A DNA stretch of 64,000 nt. It comes from Marinobacter lutaoensis. GTDB lineage: Bacteria; Pseudomonadota; Gammaproteobacteria; Pseudomonadales; Oleiphilaceae. The position numbers were made by a program, and so were the translations under genes. The DNA lies in the NCBI RefSeq assembly GCF_001981305.1, contig NZ_MSCW01000001.1, positions 310,001-374,000 of the forward strand. The letters are read 5' to 3'. Below are positions 1 through 9,549 of this stretch, one piece after another. Each line of letters opens with the position of its first letter. Positions within the stretch are counted from its first letter, which is position 1. The notes under the pieces are model-generated. The model worked only from the letters and a program-made list of their open reading frames with translations. It had not been told where the DNA came from and ran no database searches.

Positions 1-1
1 C

Positions 2-130
2 CAGTCGCTGCGCCGGCGCCGGGCGCTTCTGGACGAGTATCGCCGCGCCCTGGCGCAGCGGGACCGGGCCGCGCGGGACAACGCGCGGACGGCGGCCACC
101 TTTACCCGAGTTGACGTACCCCAAGATTGA
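2..130 (+). CDS. ccmD: CcmD C-terminal end (partial)
   Basis: An open frame enters from the left window edge and stops with TGA at 128-130, 14 bases before ccmE. The visible 42 residues are very basic (an arginine cluster RRRRALLDEYRR near the start) and have no membrane segment. CcmD is a small protein with one N-terminal helix and a basic cytoplasmic tail; it helps the CcmABC complex release haem-loaded CcmE. The call rests on position directly before ccmE-ccmF and on the basic tail. The N-terminus and membrane helix lie outside the window. Confidence 0.6.
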   Translation, partial: QSLRRRRALLDEYRRALAQRDRAARDNARTAATFTRVDVPQD

Positions 131-144
131 ACAGCAGGTAACCC

Positions 145-618
145 ATGCATCCGATCCGTAAGAAACGGCTGACCATCGTTCTGGTTCTGCTCGTCGGCAT
201 CAGCCTGGCGGTGGGCCTGATCACCTACGCGCTGCGCCAGAACATCAACCTGTTTTACGACCCGACCCAGATCGCTTCGGGCGAGGCGCCCCTGGATGCC
301 CGCATCCGGGCCGGTGGCATGGTCGAGGAGGGCTCGGTCATCCGTGACCCGAACAGCCTCAAGGTGGAATTCCGGATTACCGACTTCAACCGGTCGGTGC
401 CGGTAGAGTACACCGGCATCCTGCCGGACCTGTTCGCGGAAGGGCAGGGGGTGGTCGCCATGGGACGGCTGACGCCGGAAGGCCGCTTCGTCGCGGACCA
501 GGTGCTGGCCAAGCACGACGAGAACTACATGCCGCCGGAAGTGGCGGAGGCGCTGGAGAAATCCTCCGGCGGGCAGCACAAGGCCGGCGGCATGGCGTCG
601 CCCGTCGTCACCCAATAA
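145..618 (+). CDS. ccmE: Cytochrome c maturation haem chaperone CcmE
   Basis: 157 residues, the usual size. CcmE is a periplasmic, membrane-anchored chaperone that binds haem covalently and passes it to the CcmF/H lyase. A basic start (MHPIRKKR) precedes one hydrophobic anchor at about residues 10-30, followed by an OB-fold-like beta domain. The haem-binding motif [11 protein letters not shown] is present, with His124 as the expected covalent ligand and Tyr128 as the axial ligand. The gene stops 27 bases before ccmF and belongs to the ccmDEFGHI run. The low-complexity tail after residue 140 is typically variable. Confidence 0.95.
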   Translation: MHPIRKKRLTIVLVLLVGISLAVGLITYALRQNINLFYDPTQIASGEAPLDARIRAGGMVEEGSVIRDPNSLKVEFRITDFNRSVPVEYTGILPDLFAEGQGVVAMGRLTPEGRFVADQVLAKHDENYMPPEVAEALEKSSGGQHKAGGMASPVVTQ

Positions 619-645
619 ATTCCGTAGCCTTGACAGGGGATACTG

Positions 646-2637
646 ATGTTTCCGGAACTCGGACAGATCGCACTGATCATCGCGCTGTTGCTGGCAGTGC
701 TCCTTTCCGTCGTACCCCTGGTCGGTTCGCTGACCGGGCGGGATAACCTGCAGGCATTTGCCCGGCCCCTGGCCTCGGGCCTGTTCGTGTTCATCGGCTT
801 GGCGTTCGCGCTGCTGACCCATGCTTTCCTGACCGATGACTTCTCGGTAGCCTACGTCGCCAACAACAGCAACAGCCTGTTGCCCTGGTACTTCAAGTTC
901 AGCGCCGTCTGGGGCGGACACGAGGGGTCGCTGTTGCTGTGGATTCTGATGCTGTCGACCTGGACCCTGGCGGTGGCCATTTTCAGCCGGCGCCTGCCGT
1001 CGGTGATGATCTCCCAGGTGCTGTCGGTTCTGGGCATGGTGGCGGTGGGCTTTCTGCTGTTCATCATCGTCACCTCCAACCCCTTTGACCGCCTGCTGCC
1101 GAACGTGCCGGTCGATGGCGCCGATCTCAACCCGCTGCTGCAGGACGTGGGTCTGATCATGCATCCGCCGATGCTGTACATGGGCTATGTCGGCTTTTCC
1201 GTGGCCTTCGCCTTTGCCATCGCGGCACTGATCAACGGTCGCCTGGATGCCGCCTGGGCGCGCTGGTCCCGGCCCTGGACCACCGTGGCCTGGGCCTTCC
1301 TGTCCGTTGGCATTGCCCTGGGGAGCTGGTGGGCCTACTACGAGCTGGGCTGGGGCGGCTGGTGGTTCTGGGACCCGGTGGAAAACGCGTCCCTGATGCC
1401 CTGGCTGTCTGGCACCGCGCTGATGCACTCGCTGGCGGTGACGGAAAAACGCGGCGTGTTCAAGAGCTGGACGGTGCTGCTGGCCATTGTCACCTTTGCC
1501 CTGAGCCTGCTGGGAACATTCCTGGTTCGCTCCGGTGTGCTGACGTCGGTGCACGCGTTCGCCTCCGATCCGGAGCGGGGAACGTTCCTGCTGATGCTGC
1601 TGGCGGTGACGGTGTTTGCGAGCCTTGCCCTGTATGCCTTCCGGGCTCCGGTGGTGCATGTTCGTTCCCGGTATGGCGCCCTGTCGCGGGAGGTCTTCCT
1701 CCTGCTCAACAACATTTTGCTGGTGGCGGCGACGCTGCTGGTGGCGATTGGCACCCTGTACCCGCTGGTCCTGGACTATCTGGAACTGGGCAAACTGTCC
1801 ATCGGCGAACCCTTCTTCAACCTGACCTTCAGCCCGCTGGCGGTGGCGACCGGTCTGCTGCTGGGGGCCGGCATCTTCTCCCGCTGGAAAAAGACCGACG
1901 GCGGCTGGCTCGGGCGCACGCTGCTCTGGCCCCTGGCCATCAGCGTCGTGGTGAGTGCCGCGGTCATGGTCGGTTACGGTGGCTTCCGGCCCTGGGCCTT
2001 TGCCGGTGTGTTCACCGCGTCCTGGGTGGCGGTGGCCACCGGCTGGGACCTGTGGCTCAAGTCCGCGTCCCGGCAGGGTCGGGTGGCGGGCTTGCGGCGC
2101 CTGTCCCGCAGTTACTGGGGCATGGTGCTGGGGCACCTGGGCCTGGCGATGACCATCGCCGGCGCCACTGTGGTGTCCAACTATGGTATCGAGCGTGACG
2201 TGCGCATGATGCCGGGGGATGTCGCCAGCGTCGGGGACTACCAGTTCGTATTCACCGACATCGGCGAGCGCCAAGGCCCGAATTTCACCGCCCAGTATGC
2301 CGGTTTCGATGTGCTGCTGGACGGTGACAAAATCGCCGAGCTGCACCCGGAGAAACGTCAGTACCGGGTCGGCATGAGCGTGATGACCGAGGCAGACATC
2401 GACGCCGGTCTGTTCCGGGACCTCTTCGTGGCGATCGGCGAACGCCTGTCCGAGGACGCCTGGGCGATCCGTCTCCAGTACAAGCCGCTGGTGCGCTGGT
2501 TGTGGCTTGGCGCCCTGGTGATGGCCATCGGCGGCTTCCTGGCCATCGCCGATCGCCGCTACCGGATTCGCGAGACCGCCCGGGAGCCCCGGCCGGTGGC
2601 GGATGCGCCCAAGGGCGGTGCGGAGGTGTTGTCATGA
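646..2637 (+). CDS. ccmF: Haem lyase subunit CcmF
   Basis: 663 residues, a polytopic inner-membrane protein with roughly 14 or more hydrophobic segments. CcmF is the core of the haem lyase that reduces haem and attaches it to apocytochrome c in the periplasm. The tryptophan-rich WWD motif is clear around residues 235-247 (GWGGWWFWDPVEN), flanked by conserved histidines such as the one in MHPPMLYMGY. A large periplasmic domain lies near residues 500-610 before the last helix. ATG at 646 follows closely on ccmE. The stop overlaps the ccmG start (ATGA), which suggests translational coupling. Confidence 0.97.
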   Translation: MFPELGQIALIIALLLAVLLSVVPLVGSLTGRDNLQAFARPLASGLFVFIGLAFALLTHAFLTDDFSVAYVANNSNSLLPWYFKFSAVWGGHEGSLLLWILMLSTWTLAVAIFSRRLPSVMISQVLSVLGMVAVGFLLFIIVTSNPFDRLLPNVPVDGADLNPLLQDVGLIMHPPMLYMGYVGFSVAFAFAIAALINGRLDAAWARWSRPWTTVAWAFLSVGIALGSWWAYYELGWGGWWFWDPVENASLMPWLSGTALMHSLAVTEKRGVFKSWTVLLAIVTFALSLLGTFLVRSGVLTSVHAFASDPERGTFLLMLLAVTVFASLALYAFRAPVVHVRSRYGALSREVFLLLNNILLVAATLLVAIGTLYPLVLDYLELGKLSIGEPFFNLTFSPLAVATGLLLGAGIFSRWKKTDGGWLGRTLLWPLAISVVVSAAVMVGYGGFRPWAFAGVFTASWVAVATGWDLWLKSASRQGRVAGLRRLSRSYWGMVLGHLGLAMTIAGATVVSNYGIERDVRMMPGDVASVGDYQFVFTDIGERQGPNFTAQYAGFDVLLDGDKIAELHPEKRQYRVGMSVMTEADIDAGLFRDLFVAIGERLSEDAWAIRLQYKPLVRWLWLGALVMAIGGFLAIADRRYRIRETAREPRPVADAPKGGAEVLS

Positions 2638-3170
2638 AGCGCCTGCTGCTGTTCCTGCCGCTGCTGGTGGCCGCCATCCTTGGCGTGGTGCTGTTCGCCG
2701 GCATTGGTCGTGATCCGACCCGCCTGGAGTCGGCCCTGATCGGCAAGCCGGTACCGGAGTTCAAGCTGGAGGACCTGCACGATCCCGGGCGTCAGTGGGA
2801 CCGCAGCCTGTTTCTGGGGCAGGTGTCCTTGCTCAATGTCTGGGGCACCTGGTGCCCGTCCTGCCGGGATGAACACCCCGACCTGATGCGCCTGGCCCGC
2901 GAGCACGGTGTACGCATCATCGGCATGAACTACAAGGATCAGCGGGTGGACGCCCTGGACTGGCTGCGTCGGCTGGGGGATCCCTACCAGGTGAGCCTGT
3001 ATGACCCGAAAGGCACCCTGGGGTTTGATCTGGGCGTGTACGGCGCGCCGGAAACCTTCGTCATCGACGCCAACGGCATCGTTCGCTACCGCCATGTCGG
3101 CGAGATCAACGAAAAGGTCTGGCAGGACATCCTGCGGCCGGTGGTTGAACAGGCCCGGGGGAACGGCTGA
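2634..3170 (+). CDS. ccmG: Thiol:disulfide interchange protein CcmG/DsbE
   Basis: 178 residues: an N-terminal membrane anchor (residues 3-23) and a thioredoxin-fold domain carrying WCPSC (Cys74, Cys77) within NVWGTWCPSCRDE. The family keeps the CXXCH cysteines of apocytochrome c reduced, in concert with CcmH. The sequence GAPETF near residue 144 matches the conserved cis-proline loop. The ATG at 2634 overlaps the ccmF stop by 4 bases and the gene ends one base into ccmH, so the start is fixed by tight operon packing. A longer upstream in-frame extension would run through ccmF and is rejected. Confidence 0.95.
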   Translation: MKRLLLFLPLLVAAILGVVLFAGIGRDPTRLESALIGKPVPEFKLEDLHDPGRQWDRSLFLGQVSLLNVWGTWCPSCRDEHPDLMRLAREHGVRIIGMNYKDQRVDALDWLRRLGDPYQVSLYDPKGTLGFDLGVYGAPETFVIDANGIVRYRHVGEINEKVWQDILRPVVEQARGNG

Positions 3171-3667
3171 TGGTGCGGAAACTGAGACTGCTGCTGCTCG
3201 TACTGCTGGTTGGTGCGGTTCCGGCCTGGGCGGACGTGGCCGATGTCTACGACTTCGACAGCCGGGCCCAGGAGGTCCGGTTCCAGAATCTGCTGGCGGA
3301 ACTGCGTTGTCCCAAGTGCCAGAACCAGAACATCGCCGACTCCCATGCGCCGATCTCGCAGGACATGCGGGATGAAGTGTACCGGATGATGAAGGCGGGT
3401 GCTTCCGACGAGGAGATCGTCGATGCCCTGGTCGCCCGTTTCGGTGAGTTTGTCCGCTACAAGCCGAAGCTGGACAGCCGTACCTTCCTGCTGTGGTTCA
3501 CCCCCGCGATCGCGGTGTTTGGCGGCCTGTTGGTGGTCGCCGGCGTGGTCATCCGCTCACGGCGCCGGGATCGTTCGGAACCGCCGTTGAGCCCGGAGGA
3601 ACGGGCCCGTGCCGAGCGGATCCTGGCCGGTGCCGACAGCGGCGGACCGGCACCGCGTGAAGACTGA
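3170..3667 (+). CDS. ccmH: Cytochrome c maturation protein CcmH (CcmL/NrfF-like)
   Basis: 165 residues. A signal/anchor (residues 5-21) leads into the conserved LRCPKCQNQNIADS motif (Cys47, Cys50), a second hydrophobic segment (about residues 105-130) and a basic cytoplasmic tail. The family presents apocytochrome to the CcmF lyase and resolves its disulfide with CcmG. The TPR part found at the C-terminus of E. coli CcmH is absent here and is supplied by the separate ccmI gene downstream, the usual arrangement in pseudomonads and relatives. The start shares one base with the ccmG stop. Confidence 0.94.
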   Translation: MVRKLRLLLLVLLVGAVPAWADVADVYDFDSRAQEVRFQNLLAELRCPKCQNQNIADSHAPISQDMRDEVYRMMKAGASDEEIVDALVARFGEFVRYKPKLDSRTFLLWFTPAIAVFGGLLVVAGVVIRSRRRDRSEPPLSPEERARAERILAGADSGGPAPRED

Positions 3668-3706
3668 TTCCATTTCATCCATGTTCAAGCCTGCGACACC
3701 GTTTCC

Positions 3707-4969
3707 ATGACTAACACCTTCTGGATAGCCGCCACCGGCCTGATTCTCCTGGCCCTTGCGTTCATTCTCTACCCCGTCCTGTTCCATCGCCCGGAGGCCC
3801 GGGCCCGGGCCGACCTGCGGAACCAGAATCTGCTGGCCTACCGTACCCGGATGAAGGAGCTGGAGCAGGAACGTGACGCCGGCATTCTGGACGAGGAGAA
3901 CTATCAGCTGCTGAAGGAGGAGCTCGCCGGCGCCCTGCTGGACGACGTCGCCGAGACCGACGAGCCGGCGGCGCGGCCTCCTCGGGCTCCCGGTCGCCGC
4001 AGTGCCATGGCGGTGGCCCTGGTGTCCATTCTGCTGCTGCCCGCGGGCGTTTTCCTGCTGTATCAGAAGTGGGGGGCCATGGATCGGGTCGAGCAGTTCC
4101 TGACCATGCAGGAAATGCAACGCTCCGGCGCCGCCCGGGAGGCACGCATGGCGGAGCTGGTGGAGGAACTGAGGGCCAAGCTCGAAGCCAGTCCGGACAA
4201 TCCCGAGGGTTGGGCGATGCTGGGGCAGAGTTACATGCGCCTTGAGCGGTACACCGACGCGGCCTGGGCTTTCCGGCAGCTGGCCGACAGCGTGGCGGGA
4301 GACGACAACGCCCGGGCCGTGGCCCTGGGGCTGGCGGCCCAGGCGCTGTTCTTCGACAGCCGTGGCGACATGACCGAGGACGTGACCCGTACCATCGAAC
4401 AGGCGCGCGCCCTGAACCCGGACGAGGTGAACTCGTTGGGTTTGCTGGGGATCCACGCCTTCGGCCGAGAGGACTACCGGGAGGCGATCCGGTACTGGCA
4501 GCGGATCGTGGAGGTGGCACCCGACCATCCGCAGATCGCGTCAATCCGCGGGGGCATCGAGGAAGCCTATCGACGCCTGGGCGAGACGCCCCCTGCGGAA
4601 CCCGCCGCCGGTCCCGGGGTTACGGTACAACTGTCCCTCGCCGACGGCCTCGCCGGCCAGATACCGCCGGACACCACCCTGTTCGTGTTCGCGCGTGAAG
4701 CCGGCAATCCGTCCGGTCCCCCCCTGGCGGTGGCCCGCCTGAGCGCAGGTGACCTGCCGGCCACGGTGCGTCTGGACGACCGCATGGCAATGTCGCCGCA
4801 GCTGGCCATCTCCAAAGTCCGTCAGGTGATGGTCACCGCGCGCCTGAGCCGTTCCGGCGAGGTCACCGCCAGTGCCGGCGACTGGCAGGGCCAGCTGGCG
4901 GCGCCGGTGGCCGTCAGTGACGACGGCGACCCGGTGTCCCTGGTGATCGACCGTCAGCTGACCAACTGA
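3707..4969 (+). CDS. ccmI: Cytochrome c maturation TPR protein CcmI
   Basis: 420 residues: a first membrane helix (residues 4-25), a cytoplasmic loop rich in Glu/Arg, a second helix (about residues 98-118), then a periplasmic TPR region (about residues 160-290; GWAMLGQSYMRLERYTDAAWAF is a clear repeat) and a beta-rich C-terminal domain typical of long CcmI proteins. The family captures the C-terminal helix of apocytochrome c and delivers it to the CcmFH lyase. It is the last gene of the ccm run and lies convergent to batD, only about 20 bases away. No terminator is obvious between them. Confidence 0.92.
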   Translation: MTNTFWIAATGLILLALAFILYPVLFHRPEARARADLRNQNLLAYRTRMKELEQERDAGILDEENYQLLKEELAGALLDDVAETDEPAARPPRAPGRRSAMAVALVSILLLPAGVFLLYQKWGAMDRVEQFLTMQEMQRSGAAREARMAELVEELRAKLEASPDNPEGWAMLGQSYMRLERYTDAAWAFRQLADSVAGDDNARAVALGLAAQALFFDSRGDMTEDVTRTIEQARALNPDEVNSLGLLGIHAFGREDYREAIRYWQRIVEVAPDHPQIASIRGGIEEAYRRLGETPPAEPAAGPGVTVQLSLADGLAGQIPPDTTLFVFAREAGNPSGPPLAVARLSAGDLPATVRLDDRMAMSPQLAISKVRQVMVTARLSRSGEVTASAGDWQGQLAAPVAVSDDGDPVSLVIDRQLTN

Positions 4970-4989
4970 TACGGACGCCCGGCACCCGC

Positions 4990-6729
4990 TCACGGCGACA
5001 GATTGTCCGGGTAGAGCGGGGGCAGGGCGGTGTCGTTGCCGTTGGTCGGTGCCGGTCGCTGGCGCCGTGCCCGTTCCAGGGCGGCCAGCAGCGCCCGGTG
5101 GTCGTAGGCGTGGCCGTCAGGTTGGGCTCCGAAGCGGGCCTGTTCCAGGCGCGCCAGTTCCGCGGCCAAGCTGTGGTCGCCGAGGAAGGCCGCGACATCG
5201 TCAACGGTCCGGAAACGCTGGCCCGGATAGCGTGCGCGCATCCAGCGCAGCAACAGTCGCGGCGTGTCCGGCGAGGCCGCCCTCGCGGCCAGAATGAGTT
5301 GATCGTACCGGGCCCGTTCGGAACCGTCGGCATCCCGCTCACCCCGGCTTTCGGCCGGCGCTCCCCGTCCCCGCTGCCACCACCATCCAGCGACACTCAG
5401 GCCCCAGCCGGCGGCCAGGATCAGGCTAACCCAGAACCAGGGATTGCGGTCGGCTCCAGGTGCATCGGTGACCGCCGGGCCGGTCGCCGGTTCGGCGGCG
5501 GGCTCCGGTTTCGGGGGGCTGGCCTGGGGCGTGGCGGGGGCCGGCTCCGGGCTGCTGGCGGAGCCGATCACCGACAGCGTGCGTGCATCCAGCACCGCCA
5601 CTTTCTCGCTGTCGGTGTCGGTGTCCCACCAGGGAATCCGGATTTCCGGCAGGGTCATGTCGCCGGCCTGGACGGGCACCAGAGCGATGGTCTGGCGCAG
5701 GCGGCCCTGCAACCCATCCTGGCCGACCTCGGTGTCCCGCTCTGGCTGGTCGGGGTAGGCACGCAGGCCCGGGGGTACCTGGTCCGGCAACGGCGGCAGG
5801 GTTTCCGCCGGCAGTCCGTCGGCCCGAAGCACCAGGGTGCGGGTCAGGTTGTCCCCGGCATGCACCTGGGGAGTGGCCGGCAGCCCGCTTTCCTCCAGGG
5901 TCAGGTTGCGGGCCGGCAGCCAGGTGTCACCGGAAAAGCTGTCCGGCACCGGCTTGACCGGTATGGGGAAAAACTCCTCGCTGTCCCGGAGGAAACGCAA
6001 GGCCCCTTCGGGCGTGCGTGCCTGGCCCTCGAAGCGAATGGGGGGCAGCTCCAGTTCGCCGGGCTTCTGCGGGAACACGGCATAGCGCCGTTCCACCACC
6101 CGATAGCGAATGCCGTCCCGGTACCGGGTGTATTCCCGCTGCTTGCCCAGCGCCTCGACCACCGCATCGGGGTGCTCCGGCTCCGAGAGCTCACCGCGAA
6201 TCAGGTTTCCCGTGAAGAACAGTTTGACGGTGAGCACCAGCTGTTCCTGGACGTACACCTCGGCTTTGTCCGCCGACAGTTCAATGAAACTGTCCCTCGG
6301 CCGGGCGCCCTGGTCTGCCGGCGCCCCCGGCACCACCTCGATATCGATGGCCTTGGACGTGGTGCCCTTGAAGGTCAGGGGCGGAATGGTCAGGGTGCCG
6401 GTGCGGGTGGGGGCCAGCTGGTAGGTCCAGGTGATTTCCCCCACCATGTCGCCGTTGATGGTCTGGATGCTGTAACGCTGGTTGCGGGCGAGGATCTCGA
6501 AGTCCGGTTCGACCTTTTCAATGTCGGGGGAGGGCAAGTCCGAAAGGTTGAAATCGAACAGATTGCCCAGGTTGATGTCGATTTTCATGCGGCCCTTGAC
6601 GGTGAGGGTCAGCACTTCCCCTTCGTACAGCCGGGTCCGGTCCGGCTCGACGCGCAGTTCGTCGGCCTGGACGGCAGAGGCCAGCACCAGCCACAGGAGG
6701 GCCAGGAGGGTGACGGTCCGTTTTACCAT
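4990..6729 (-). CDS. BatD-like protein (oxygen tolerance family)
   Basis: 579 residues from ATG at 6729, chosen because it gives a proper signal peptide (MVKRTVTLLALLWLVLASAVQA) and overlaps the preceding gene by 7 bases; in-frame codons further upstream lie inside that gene. The body is beta-rich, as in BatD proteins (RLYEGEVLTLTVKG; PPLTFKGTTSKAIDIEV), and one membrane helix sits near residue 450 (NPWFWVSLILAAGWGLSVAGWWW), followed by a cytoplasmic tail. BatD proteins accompany the VWA proteins of MoxR-associated 'aerotolerance' operons; their biochemical role is not settled. It is the last gene of this operon. Confidence 0.85.
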   Translation of the reverse strand: MVKRTVTLLALLWLVLASAVQADELRVEPDRTRLYEGEVLTLTVKGRMKIDINLGNLFDFNLSDLPSPDIEKVEPDFEILARNQRYSIQTINGDMVGEITWTYQLAPTRTGTLTIPPLTFKGTTSKAIDIEVVPGAPADQGARPRDSFIELSADKAEVYVQEQLVLTVKLFFTGNLIRGELSEPEHPDAVVEALGKQREYTRYRDGIRYRVVERRYAVFPQKPGELELPPIRFEGQARTPEGALRFLRDSEEFFPIPVKPVPDSFSGDTWLPARNLTLEESGLPATPQVHAGDNLTRTLVLRADGLPAETLPPLPDQVPPGLRAYPDQPERDTEVGQDGLQGRLRQTIALVPVQAGDMTLPEIRIPWWDTDTDSEKVAVLDARTLSVIGSASSPEPAPATPQASPPKPEPAAEPATGPAVTDAPGADRNPWFWVSLILAAGWGLSVAGWWWQRGRGAPAESRGERDADGSERARYDQLILAARAASPDTPRLLLRWMRARYPGQRFRTVDDVAAFLGDHSLAAELARLEQARFGAQPDGHAYDHRALLAALERARRQRPAPTNGNDTALPPLYPDNLSP

Positions 6730-8528
6730 GGTGTATCGCCTTCGTCCGGAGGTGTCTGACGTTCCTGATACTGTTGCAGAAATTTGCGGCGCAGCAGACC
6801 GCCCGGGTTGTCCGGAATCCGGCGCAGCCACTGTTCCTGCGCCTGACTCAGAGGTACGGTCGACAGCTCGTCCGGTGCCTCGGCTCCGTCCTCCCGGCCC
6901 TCGCCGGGTTGCTGCTCATGGCCGGTGTCCGGTTCGGGGGGCGGCGGGGGCTCTGCCGTTTCCTGGGAGGGCTGGGGGGCCTGCCCGGCGTTGTCACGGG
7001 ACGGCTCTGGGGCGCCGTTGGGGGGCGTATGGCCCGGAGTGGGGCCGGCGTTGCGGTCCGATTGGCTGTCCTGCCCCTGACGGTCGGGCGAGGACTGGCC
7101 GTGTTCTCGATCATCGCCCGGGTTCGGCGTTTGCCCCTGGCCTTGGCCCTGCTGCGACGGCTGGCGGCGTTGGCGCAGCAACTGTTCCACCAGCGCCCGG
7201 TTGTACCGGGCGTCCTCCATTTCGGGGTCCTGCGCCAGCGCCGAGTCGTAGGCCTTGATGGCGTCCTCGAGCCGGCCGGCCTGGGCCAGGGCATTGCCCC
7301 GGTTGTAGTCGGCATCCGGCCCCTGAAGGGTACCGAACAGCTGTGCCGCCTGATCGTAGCGGCCGGCCCGGTACAGCGCGGTGGCTTTCCATTCCGGCTG
7401 CGTCAGTTCCCGGGCGGCCTGTGCTGGGTCCTGCTCGATCAGCGCCGGCGCACGCTGGTCGTCCCGAAGCCAGAGGCTGTCCCAGCTGGCGGCCTGGGCC
7501 GGCTGGGGCGCCAGGGGAAGCATCAGCATCAGGGCGCCGGCGAGCATGCCCCGGCGCCACCCCAGCAACAGCAGGGGCGCGGCCAGCCACAGCAGCCAGT
7601 AGCCGTCGTCCTGCCAACGCGCCACCGTCAGATCGTTGGCGTCTTGCCAGTTGTTGCCGTCGGCGGCGCGCAGGGCCAGGGCCTGGATGTCGCCATCGTC
7701 CAGGGTGAGGGCATGGCTGTGGCCGCCGTTGTCGCGGGCCAGCCTGGCCAGCCCGGGGGCATCGGCCCGGGTCATGACGATGTTGCCGTTGTCCCGGATG
7801 AAGCCCCGCTTGGCGAGGGGAATGGGGCCGCCCTGTTCGGTCCCGACCACCAGGGTGTCCAGGGGGTAGCGCCCGTCCTGCAGCTGGTCGTGAATGGCGG
7901 CGCGGTACCGCTCGTTGACCCCGTCGCTGATGAGCAGAATTCGGCCCGGCCCCGGGGCTCCCTGGGCGAGCAGGGCCCTGGCCTGAGCCACCGCGAGGTC
8001 GGCCCGGTTGCCCTGGGCCGGCATGATCACCGGGTCGAGCACGGCGAGCATAGCTTCGATGGTGCGGGCGTCGTCGGTCAGTGGGGTCACCACGTGGCTG
8101 TCGGCGGCGTAGACCACCAAGGCGTTGAGGCTGCCCGCCCGGGCATCCAGGATGTCCCGGATTTTGCGCTTGGCCTGGGTCAGACGGTCCGGTTCCACGT
8201 CTGTCGCCAGCATCGACAGGGACAGGTCGAGCACGATCACCAGGCTGTCGCCCGGGTGTTTCAGGGGCGTGGGGGCCTCGCGCCAGGCGGGGCCGGCCAG
8301 GGCCAGACTGAGGCTGATCCAGGCGATGGCCGGAAGCACCCGCCGGGCGACCGGGTGCCGGCTGGCCGGGTCGTCCCGGCTCCGTACCAGGGGGGTGAGC
8401 AGGTGCTGGGGAATCCAGCGGGACCAGCCGCTGTCGCCGATGCCGCCGTGCCGCAGGGCCCACAGCAGCAGCGGGAGCAGGAACAGCAACAACAGCCAGG
8501 CCGGGCGCAGGAAGTGGAGATCAGTCAT
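6723..8528 (-). CDS. VWA and TPR domain protein (BatB/BatC-like fusion)
   Basis: 601 residues from ATG at 8528. Two N-terminal membrane segments (about residues 8-26 and 62-80) precede a von Willebrand A domain with the MIDAS motif DLSLS (Asp101, Ser103, Ser105), then a pair of helices around residues 320-365. TPR repeats follow (YNRGNALAQAGRLEDAIKAYDSAL) and then a long Gln/Pro/Gly/Asp-rich low-complexity tail. In Bacteroides the VWA (BatB) and TPR (BatC) parts are separate proteins; here they are joined, as in many gammaproteobacteria. The gene overlaps both neighbours by a few bases. A role in a membrane-associated MoxR chaperone system is inferred from context. Confidence 0.87.
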   Translation of the reverse strand: MTDLHFLRPAWLLLLFLLPLLLWALRHGGIGDSGWSRWIPQHLLTPLVRSRDDPASRHPVARRVLPAIAWISLSLALAGPAWREAPTPLKHPGDSLVIVLDLSLSMLATDVEPDRLTQAKRKIRDILDARAGSLNALVVYAADSHVVTPLTDDARTIEAMLAVLDPVIMPAQGNRADLAVAQARALLAQGAPGPGRILLISDGVNERYRAAIHDQLQDGRYPLDTLVVGTEQGGPIPLAKRGFIRDNGNIVMTRADAPGLARLARDNGGHSHALTLDDGDIQALALRAADGNNWQDANDLTVARWQDDGYWLLWLAAPLLLLGWRRGMLAGALMLMLPLAPQPAQAASWDSLWLRDDQRAPALIEQDPAQAARELTQPEWKATALYRAGRYDQAAQLFGTLQGPDADYNRGNALAQAGRLEDAIKAYDSALAQDPEMEDARYNRALVEQLLRQRRQPSQQGQGQGQTPNPGDDREHGQSSPDRQGQDSQSDRNAGPTPGHTPPNGAPEPSRDNAGQAPQPSQETAEPPPPPEPDTGHEQQPGEGREDGAEAPDELSTVPLSQAQEQWLRRIPDNPGGLLRRKFLQQYQERQTPPDEGDTPW

Positions 8529-9549
8529 CGCGGGCCTCCTCCTGCCGGTGGCCGGCGCTTGGCATGCGCCGGAGTTCGAGGCGGCGCAGCAGCAGCCCGA
8601 GCGCGCCGGCCAGGGCCGCCAGACCCGCCGGCCAGTGGAACAGCTCGGTGACCGGCCGGAAGTACTTGCCCTCCAGTTCGATGGTCTCCAGCTGGTCGAT
8701 GCTGTCATAGATCTGTTCCAGCTCCGGCAGGCTGCGGGCGCGGAAATACTGGCCGCCGGTGCTTTCTGCCATGCGCGTGAGCAGGGCTTCGTCGAGATCC
8801 CGGGACGGGTTGACCCGGCGGGAACCGAGCAGACCACGCTGGAGCATGCTTTCGGCGCCGATGCCGATGGTATAGAGCCGGACGCCGGCGGCCTTGGCGA
8901 TTTCGATGGCTTTGTCCGGACGGATCTCGCCAGCGGTGTTGGCGCCGTCGGTGAGGAGGATGGCCACCCGCTGGCCCTGGGGCCGCTCCCGCAAGCGCTT
9001 CACTGCCAGGCCGACGGCGTCGCCGATGGCGGTGGCGCGTCCGGCCATGCCGAGGCCGGCTTCCTGAAGCAGGGTCCGGACCGTTTCCAGGTCGAACGTC
9101 AGCGGTGCCTGGACGTAGGGTTCGGTGCCAAACAGGATCAGCCCCAGGCGATCGCCCTGGCGCCGGGAGATGAAGTCGTTCAGGACGTACTTGACCGCCT
9201 GCAGGCGGTTGATGGCACGGCCCTGGATGATCATGTCCCGTTCATCCATGGAGGGAGAAATGTCCACCACCAGCATCAGGTCGCGGCCGGTGACCGGCAA
9301 CTGCACTTCCTCGCCCACGTGCTGGGGCCGGGCCAGGGCCAGCACCAGTAACAGCCAGAGCAGGTACAGCAGCCCCTGCTGCCAGCGTGGGCTGGCGGAG
9401 CCCCGGGGGGACACGCCGGGCAGACCGGACAGCCAGTGACCGGTCGGGAGGTGGGGCGCTGGCACCGGCGGCCGGGCGGGACGCAGTCGCTGCAGTACCG
9501 GTGGCAGCAGCGCCAGCACCAGCAGCCAGGGGTAGGCGAACGTCAGCAC
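8521..9549 (-). CDS. VWA domain membrane protein (BatA-like)
   Basis: 342 residues. The proposed start is GTG at 9549, preceded by GGGAGG at 6-base spacing and giving an N-terminal helix (VLTFAYPWLLVLALLPP); longer in-frame extensions run through the upstream gene and are rejected. A second helix (about residues 58-72) precedes a VWA domain with the MIDAS motif DISPSMD (Asp96, Ser98, Ser100), and a third helix lies near the C-terminus. The family is BatA of the Bat/aerotolerance operons. The 7-base overlap with the upstream DUF4381 gene and the 8-base overlap downstream indicate coupled translation. Confidence 0.86.
   Translation of the reverse strand: MLTFAYPWLLVLALLPPVLQRLRPARPPVPAPHLPTGHWLSGLPGVSPRGSASPRWQQGLLYLLWLLLVLALARPQHVGEEVQLPVTGRDLMLVVDISPSMDERDMIIQGRAINRLQAVKYVLNDFISRRQGDRLGLILFGTEPYVQAPLTFDLETVRTLLQEAGLGMAGRATAIGDAVGLAVKRLRERPQGQRVAILLTDGANTAGEIRPDKAIEIAKAAGVRLYTIGIGAESMLQRGLLGSRRVNPSRDLDEALLTRMAESTGGQYFRARSLPELEQIYDSIDQLETIELEGKYFRPVTELFHWPAGLAALAGALGLLLRRLELRRMPSAGHRQEEARDD

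Noticed and set aside
5098-6759. 553-codon open frame on the + strand over batD
   Set aside because: Antisense shadow; Gly/Arg/Gln-rich composition and no motif, against a clear signal peptide and BatD pattern on the minus strand.
6774-8651. 625-codon open frame on the + strand over the VWA/TPR gene
   Set aside because: Antisense shadow of the VWA/TPR coding sequence; the minus strand carries the MIDAS and TPR motifs.
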